DNA from: Firmicutes bacterium CAG:238
GTDB taxonomy: Bacteria > Bacillota > Clostridia > Peptostreptococcales > Anaerovoracaceae
Direction: 5' to 3'
DNA length: 15,740 bases
NCBI GenBank assembly: GCA_000435615.1
Contig: FR882013.1
Coordinates: 1 to 15,740, forward strand
In this document: positions 13,228-15,740 of the stretch, one piece after another
How the letters are laid out: each line of letters starts with the position of its first letter
How positions within the stretch are numbered: the first letter of the stretch is position 1
Position numbers and translations under genes: made by a program
The notes under the pieces: generated by a model
The model's database searches: none
Told to the model about the DNA's origin: nothing
The model's input: the letters and a program-made list of their open reading frames with translations, nothing else

Positions 13228-13635
13228 ATGAAAGTCAACAGCAGAGAAGAAGCATGGAAATTGGTAAACAGATTTTTTCCAACAGATTATGAAAAAGACG
13301 AAGTGAGCAGTCAAAATGCAGGTTATCCAATTTACAAGTCAACTTCTTCATCTGAAGAATACAGATTTGCACGGATTGCAGACCTGAATTGCAGATTAGA
13401 AGTGAATGACGGAATCCAGACAATTAACATCTGGATTGAAGAAATTGAAGAAAAGGAGACAAAGACAATGGCAGCAACAGTCAGACACATGAGGGGAGAA
13501 TTTGAGGAGTACAAGATTGAAAACATTGTAAGTGTTCAGTACATCGCAGGAAATTTAATGGTCACATACATGAAAGATGACACGGTTGCAACTGGAGTAT
13601 ACAACAGCAACACCGTAATCGTAGAAATTCACTAA
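13228..13635 (+). CDS. Conserved phage/ICE early protein, possibly a two-part fusion
   Basis: The start MKVNSREEAWKLVNRFFPTDY at 13228 gives 135 residues, in keeping with the promoter start near 13177; an ATG at 13171 lies before the predicted transcript start. The first 80 residues (AWKLVNRFFPTDYEKDE, SQNAGYPIYKST, IADLNCRLEVN, INIWIEE) look like a small conserved protein of clostridial mobile elements. I know no function for it. The last 55 residues start at an in-frame ATG (13468) that has its own AAAAGGAGA at 13451-13459. They form a separate-looking unit (VRHMRGEFEEYKIENIVSVQYIAGNLMVTY). It may be a fusion of two genes or one gene with an internal start producing two products. Confidence 0.75.
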   Translation: MKVNSREEAWKLVNRFFPTDYEKDEVSSQNAGYPIYKSTSSSEEYRFARIADLNCRLEVNDGIQTINIWIEEIEEKETKTMAATVRHMRGEFEEYKIENIVSVQYIAGNLMVTYMKDDTVATGVYNSNTVIVEIH

Positions 13636-13653
13636 AGGAGGGAAAAGGAAAAA

Positions 13654-13824
13654 ATGAAGATGATAGTATTCGAAAAAAAAGAATTGGAAAAACCGTACCA
13701 CAAGATCATCAGAGAGATACCAGCAGAGTTTTCAACACAGGAAATGGACAGAATCTCGAACTTGCTTTGTAAAAAATTAAATGATGGTATTATCTTAGAT
13801 TATCAGGTTGAATTGTTGAATTAG
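13654..13824 (+). CDS. Small hypothetical protein, 56 residues
   Basis: ATG 13654 is preceded by AAGGAGGGAAAAGGAA. The frame is open for 56 codons to TAG 13822-13824 and fills the gap between two early genes on the same strand. The sequence begins MKMIVFEKKELEKPYHKIIR and has EFSTQEMDRISNLLCKKLNDG. No family is recognised. It is probably soluble, and is likely part of the early operon. Confidence 0.6.
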   Translation: MKMIVFEKKELEKPYHKIIREIPAEFSTQEMDRISNLLCKKLNDGIILDYQVELLN

Positions 13825-13880
13825 TGCAGGATCATACAGCCGAGGGGCAGCAGCAAAACTGCCCGTGAAGGGAGAATGAA

Positions 13881-14069
13881 ATGATTTATACAATAGAAAG
13901 AAGATGTGAGTTCGGCGGTGGTACAATGCAAGCACACTATGAGGTAAGAAGATATGAACGAAGAACAAAGATCGGCATTCTGGTAGATGGAAAGACCTTG
14001 AAAAGAACGAAAACAAAAGCGGATGCCAAAGACTACTGCGGAAGAAAGGGCATAGCCTATGAGGAGTAA
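13881..14069 (+). CDS. Small basic hypothetical protein, 62 residues
   Basis: ATG 13881 follows GAAGGGAGA. The 62-residue basic product (MIYTIERRCEFGGGTMQAHYEVRR-type start, then GILVDGKTLKRTKTKADAKDYC) looks like a beta-strand-rich small protein. I do not recognise it. The gene is preceded by a short hairpin (GGGCAG with CTGCCC, about 13844-13865) and followed by two strong hairpins without T runs. Confidence 0.65.
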   Translation: MIYTIERRCEFGGGTMQAHYEVRRYERRTKIGILVDGKTLKRTKTKADAKDYCGRKGIAYEE

Positions 14070-14123
14070 GGGCTGGAAACAGCCCACCTTAATGCAGCTG
14101 GTGCCGACATTTGTGTCGGTGCC
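14070..14123 (+). other. Pair of strong RNA hairpins ahead of the second XRE gene
   Basis: GGGCTG (14070-14075) and CAGCCC (14080-14085) form a perfect stem closed by the stable tetraloop GAAA. A second stem pairs 14100-14109 with 14114-14123 through ten pairs including two G-U, with loop TTTG. Neither is followed by a T run, so they are not simple terminators. They lie in the 110-base gap before the XRE gene at 14181 and may protect or process the early operon mRNA. Confidence 0.55.
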
Positions 14124-14180
14124 AAAGGTCGCAAGCCCTGAAAATGCAGAGCGAGGAAAAACAAAGAAAGGAAGTTAGAA

Positions 14181-14378
14181 ATGTCAAAGTCATTTAATAT
14201 CAAAGAAATTAGAGAAAAAAAAGGAATGACGCAAGAAAAATTATCTCAAATCTCAGGTGTTTCAAGAGCCATTATTGCTGGATTGGAAAGTGGTGCACGT
14301 GCCAACACGCAAACAGACACGCTTCTCAAAATTGCAAAGGCGCTTGAGGTTGAGGTGTCGGATATTTTTTTACCTTGA
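14181..14378 (+). CDS. XRE-family regulator, 65 residues
   Basis: A single Cro-like DNA-binding domain: IKEIREKKGMTQEKLSQISGVSRAIIAGLE (helix-turn-helix about residues 17-38) and LLKIAKALEVEVSDIF. AAAGGAAG precedes ATG 14181. Its place in the early operon, downstream of the divergent repressor, fits a Cro-type protein. A perfect 14-bp palindrome with the same TAACA/TGTTA half-sites as the main operator lies just past its stop, which suggests shared operator recognition (inference). Confidence 0.85.
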   Translation: MSKSFNIKEIREKKGMTQEKLSQISGVSRAIIAGLESGARANTQTDTLLKIAKALEVEVSDIFLP

Positions 14379-14381
14379 GCG

Positions 14382-14395
14382 TCTAACATGTTAGA
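14382..14395. promoter_or_regulatory. Palindromic operator candidate
   Basis: TCTAACATGTTAGA is a perfect 14-bp palindrome. The half-site TCTAACA also occurs at 13174-13180 in the early promoter, and TTTAACA at the repressor promoter. It therefore looks like an additional repressor/Cro site inside the early operon. Confidence 0.6.
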
Positions 14396-14422
14396 TTGGC
14401 GTGAGAAAGCGAGGTGAGAAAT

Positions 14423-14577
14423 ATGAGAGTGAGAGGAACGGATTCGGCAAAAGAAAAGCTGAAACATGTATCAACCTGTGATCTTGTGCAGGAACTGGCA
14501 TTGCAAAACAGAGAATCACCGACTACCTGATGAAGAAAGCACTTGCAGTTGTCGAGGTGGTCGAAGATGAACTTTGA
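14423..14577 (+). pseudogene. Broken small early gene (frameshift or internal deletion)
   Basis: ATG 14423 after GCGAGGTGAG starts a frame with MRVRGTDSAKEKLKHVSTCDLVQEL, which resembles a small conserved protein of clostridial elements. It then runs into an unnatural tail and stops at 14528-14530. From 14497 a different frame (offset by two) reads GIAKQRITDYLMKKALAV and VVEVVEDEL to TGA 14575-14577, a well-formed C-terminus. The two parts look like the ends of one or two genes joined out of frame. The first part alone would be 35 residues. Confidence 0.55.
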
Positions 14578-14597
14578 GGGAAAGAAAGGAGCAGACA

Positions 14598-14774
14598 ATG
14601 ACAGTGAAGGAAGTTGCAAAGATGATTGGCTGTTCAGAATTAACGGTTCGTGTAGGACTGCAGCAGGGTGTATTCCCGTTCGGAACAGCATTTAAAACCA
14701 AGGAAAGTAACAAGAGTTATGTCTATGTGATTTACGCTGAAAAGGTTAGAGAGTACATAGGTGAGAAGCAATGA
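14598..14774 (+). CDS. Small helix-turn-helix (MerR/excisionase-like) protein
   Basis: The start is ATG 14598 after AAAGGAG (58 residues). MTVKEVAKMIGCSELTVRVGLQQG is the winged-helix type HTH of phage excisionases and MerR-like proteins. The rest (FPFGTAFKT, YVYVIYAEKVREYIG) forms the strand and last helix. It could be an excisionase for the integrase upstream or a regulator. Such proteins are common in early regions of clostridial prophages. It ends in ATGA overlap with the 3D-domain gene. Confidence 0.75.
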   Translation: MTVKEVAKMIGCSELTVRVGLQQGVFPFGTAFKTKESNKSYVYVIYAEKVREYIGEKQ

Positions 14775-15334
14775 AAAAATACAGAGTAAGAGAAAAAAGC
14801 CTTGCATGGCACATTGTGAGAGCAAAAAAGCCGCTTCAAATCATAGGAATGTCAATTGCAATTTTGGCGATATTTGCAGGGATGTCGGCAGCTGCTGCGG
14901 ATGAGCTTGAAACCTACAAATTAGCCTATGCGAATGCACAGATTGAAGAAGATGTCAAGCCAGCGGAGAAAGCCGCTGAAACAGGCACACAGAAGCCAAA
15001 AACGGTATCTGAATGGACAAGCATCGGTGAATTCAAACTGACTGCCTATTGCCCATGTGAAAAGTGCTGCGGCATCTGGGCAAAGAACAGACCGAACGGC
15101 ATTGTGTACACAGCCAGCGGTGCGAAAGCTGAAGCAGGAAAAACGATTGCTGTTGATCCAGATGTGATTCCATACGGCACAGAAGTGAAGATTGGCGATC
15201 ATACATACATAGCACAGGACACAGGCGGCGCAATCAAGGGCAGCAAGATTGATGTCTACTATGATGACCATTCAGCCGCACTGAAGCACGGTGTCAAGTA
15301 TGCAGAAGTCATGGTGAAGGCAGGTGAAGTGTAA
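14771..15334 (+). CDS. 3D-domain protein, membrane-anchored or secreted
   Basis: The 187-residue protein starts in the stop of the HTH gene (ATGA). The N-terminus is basic with one hydrophobic segment at about residues 22-44, a signal anchor or signal peptide ending near AAAADE. A linker follows, then a 3D domain (about 85-187): FKLTAYCPCEKCCG (C94, C96, C99, C100), then the three Asp residues D129 in AVDPDVIPYGT, D150 in AQDTGGAIKG and D161 in KIDVYYDDH. This is a double-psi beta-barrel of the MltA/RlpA kind, associated with cell wall binding or peptidoglycan cleavage. Finding it between regulatory and recombination genes of an element is unusual. A role in wall remodelling or superinfection exclusion is a guess. 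Confidence 0.88.
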   Translation: MKKYRVREKSLAWHIVRAKKPLQIIGMSIAILAIFAGMSAAAADELETYKLAYANAQIEEDVKPAEKAAETGTQKPKTVSEWTSIGEFKLTAYCPCEKCCGIWAKNRPNGIVYTASGAKAEAGKTIAVDPDVIPYGTEVKIGDHTYIAQDTGGAIKGSKIDVYYDDHSAALKHGVKYAEVMVKAGEV

Positions 15335-15519
15335 TGCTGCCAGATAACTATGACTTGTGGAATGACCACGAATGGCAAAAAGAACGGCAGCTGAAGAAGC
15401 GGCCAATCTGCCGTGAATGCGGTGAACATATTGCAGATGAATACGGCTTCCAGTTCATTGGCAAATGGTACTGCCCTGACTGCATAGACCGCCACAAAGT
15501 ATGCATAGAGGAAGAATGA
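15334..15519 (+). CDS. Zinc-ribbon small protein, 61 residues
   Basis: The ATG shares a base with the previous stop (TAATG). The pairs C26-x2-C29 (CRECG) and C47-x2-C50 (CPDC) make a treble-clef or zinc-ribbon site. The N-terminus has a LWNDHEWQKERQL segment. This is likely a small nucleic-acid or protein-binding factor of the phage early operon. I know no exact function. Confidence 0.8.
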   Translation: MLPDNYDLWNDHEWQKERQLKKRPICRECGEHIADEYGFQFIGKWYCPDCIDRHKVCIEEE

Positions 15520-15520
15520 A

Positions 15521-15691
15521 ATGAAAGTAAGAATCACAGAAACATTATCAAGGGTTATTGAAGCAGAAAGCGTTGCTGATAAATATGCAGCCAGTGAAAT
15601 TGTGCTGGATGCAGATGATTTTGTCTGCTTTGCAATAACAGAAGAAAAGGGTGAAGAACATGGTGACAATGCAGACATTCAAGAGCCGTGA
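15521..15691 (+). CDS. DpnD/PcfM-like small protein
   Basis: The 56-residue protein starts one base after the zinc-ribbon stop, with GAGGAAGAATGAA as ribosome site. MKVRITETLSRVIEAESV and SEIVLDADDFVCF fit the DpnD/PcfM C-terminal domain, found in small proteins of phages and conjugative elements. The middle helix is shorter than usual. Its last 32 bases overlap the YqaJ-type gene in another frame. Confidence 0.7.
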   Translation: MKVRITETLSRVIEAESVADKYAASEIVLDADDFVCFAITEEKGEEHGDNADIQEP

Positions 15692-15740
15692 AGAATGGCT
15701 GGACGCACGAACAGGCAGGATTGGCGGCAGTGATGCAGCT
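15660..15740 (+). CDS. YqaJ-type phage recombination exonuclease (N-terminus, partial)
   Basis: From ATG 15660 (AAGGGTGA upstream), or the in-frame ATG 15669, the frame reads MQTFKSREEWLDARTGRIGG then SDAA up to the window edge. The motif W-x5-R/T-G-x-IGGSDAA is the start of YqaJ/lambda-exonuclease family enzymes, which digest one DNA strand and work with a RecT/Bet annealing protein. The rest lies beyond the window. A RecT gene would be expected downstream. Confidence 0.8.
   Translation, partial: MVTMQTFKSREEWLDARTGRIGGSDAA

Noticed and set aside
1..15740. tRNA or rRNA gene, or an insertion sequence transposase
   Set aside because: No cloverleaf pattern, rRNA segment, transposase frame or IS-type terminal repeats were seen on either strand.

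Overview
The window looks like a chromosome segment of a low-to-moderate GC anaerobic Clostridia member (Firmicutes). The basis is the rplS-ylqF-rnhB-fhs order, strong AGGAGG ribosome binding sites, and a formate-tetrahydrofolate ligase typical of acetogenic or amino-acid-fermenting clostridia. A family cannot be fixed from this sequence alone. The left part is host backbone with accessory inserts. From about 9.95 kb to the right edge lies the integrase-proximal end of a prophage or related integrative element.

Region 1 (1-2050) holds the tail of an unidentified gene, a lipoprotein whose 3' end looks frameshifted, a 51-residue membrane peptide, and a RhuM-Fic/Doc fusion protein. The RhuM-Fic gene sits behind its own promoter and a very strong intrinsic terminator. 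The 3' arm of that terminator is perfectly complementary to the gene's Shine-Dalgarno sequence. Region 2 (2105-5906) is housekeeping: an rplS promoter with a structured leader, rplS, a terminator, then ylqF (rbgA) and rnhB overlapping by ATGA, fhs, and a terminator.

Region 3 (5946-8586) is an accessory island. An XRE regulator is divergent from a two-gene operon of CFI-box proteins, and a 13-bp inverted repeat overlies the operon promoter. It is followed by a translationally coupled DUF3791-DUF3990-DUF3791 cassette with a predicted ADP-ribosyltransferase-like middle gene. A CNNM/CorC-type membrane protein and a bidirectional terminator close the host part.

Region 4 (9.95-15.74 kb) is the mobile element. 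A repeat-rich stretch next to the integrase stop codon is a candidate attachment region, followed by a leftward tyrosine recombinase. Behind the recombinase lie five tandem 10-bp units, then a promoter driving a short RNA that can fold into a three-way junction ending in U6. This RNA converges on a leftward DUF3800 gene. Next come a small rightward ORF and a CI-like XRE repressor. The repressor is divergent from an early operon, and both have near-consensus promoters with TGTTA-type operator half-sites. The early operon carries small conserved phage-type proteins, a second XRE protein, a broken gene, an HTH protein, a 3D-domain wall-associated protein, a zinc-ribbon protein, a DpnD/PcfM-like protein and the start of a YqaJ-type recombination exonuclease.

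The most intriguing candidate for an undescribed system is the DUF3800 gene paired with the convergent structured RNA and its 10-bp repeat array. The RhuM-Fic gene with its terminator/anti-Shine-Dalgarno leader and the DUF3791-DUF3990-DUF3791 cassette follow.
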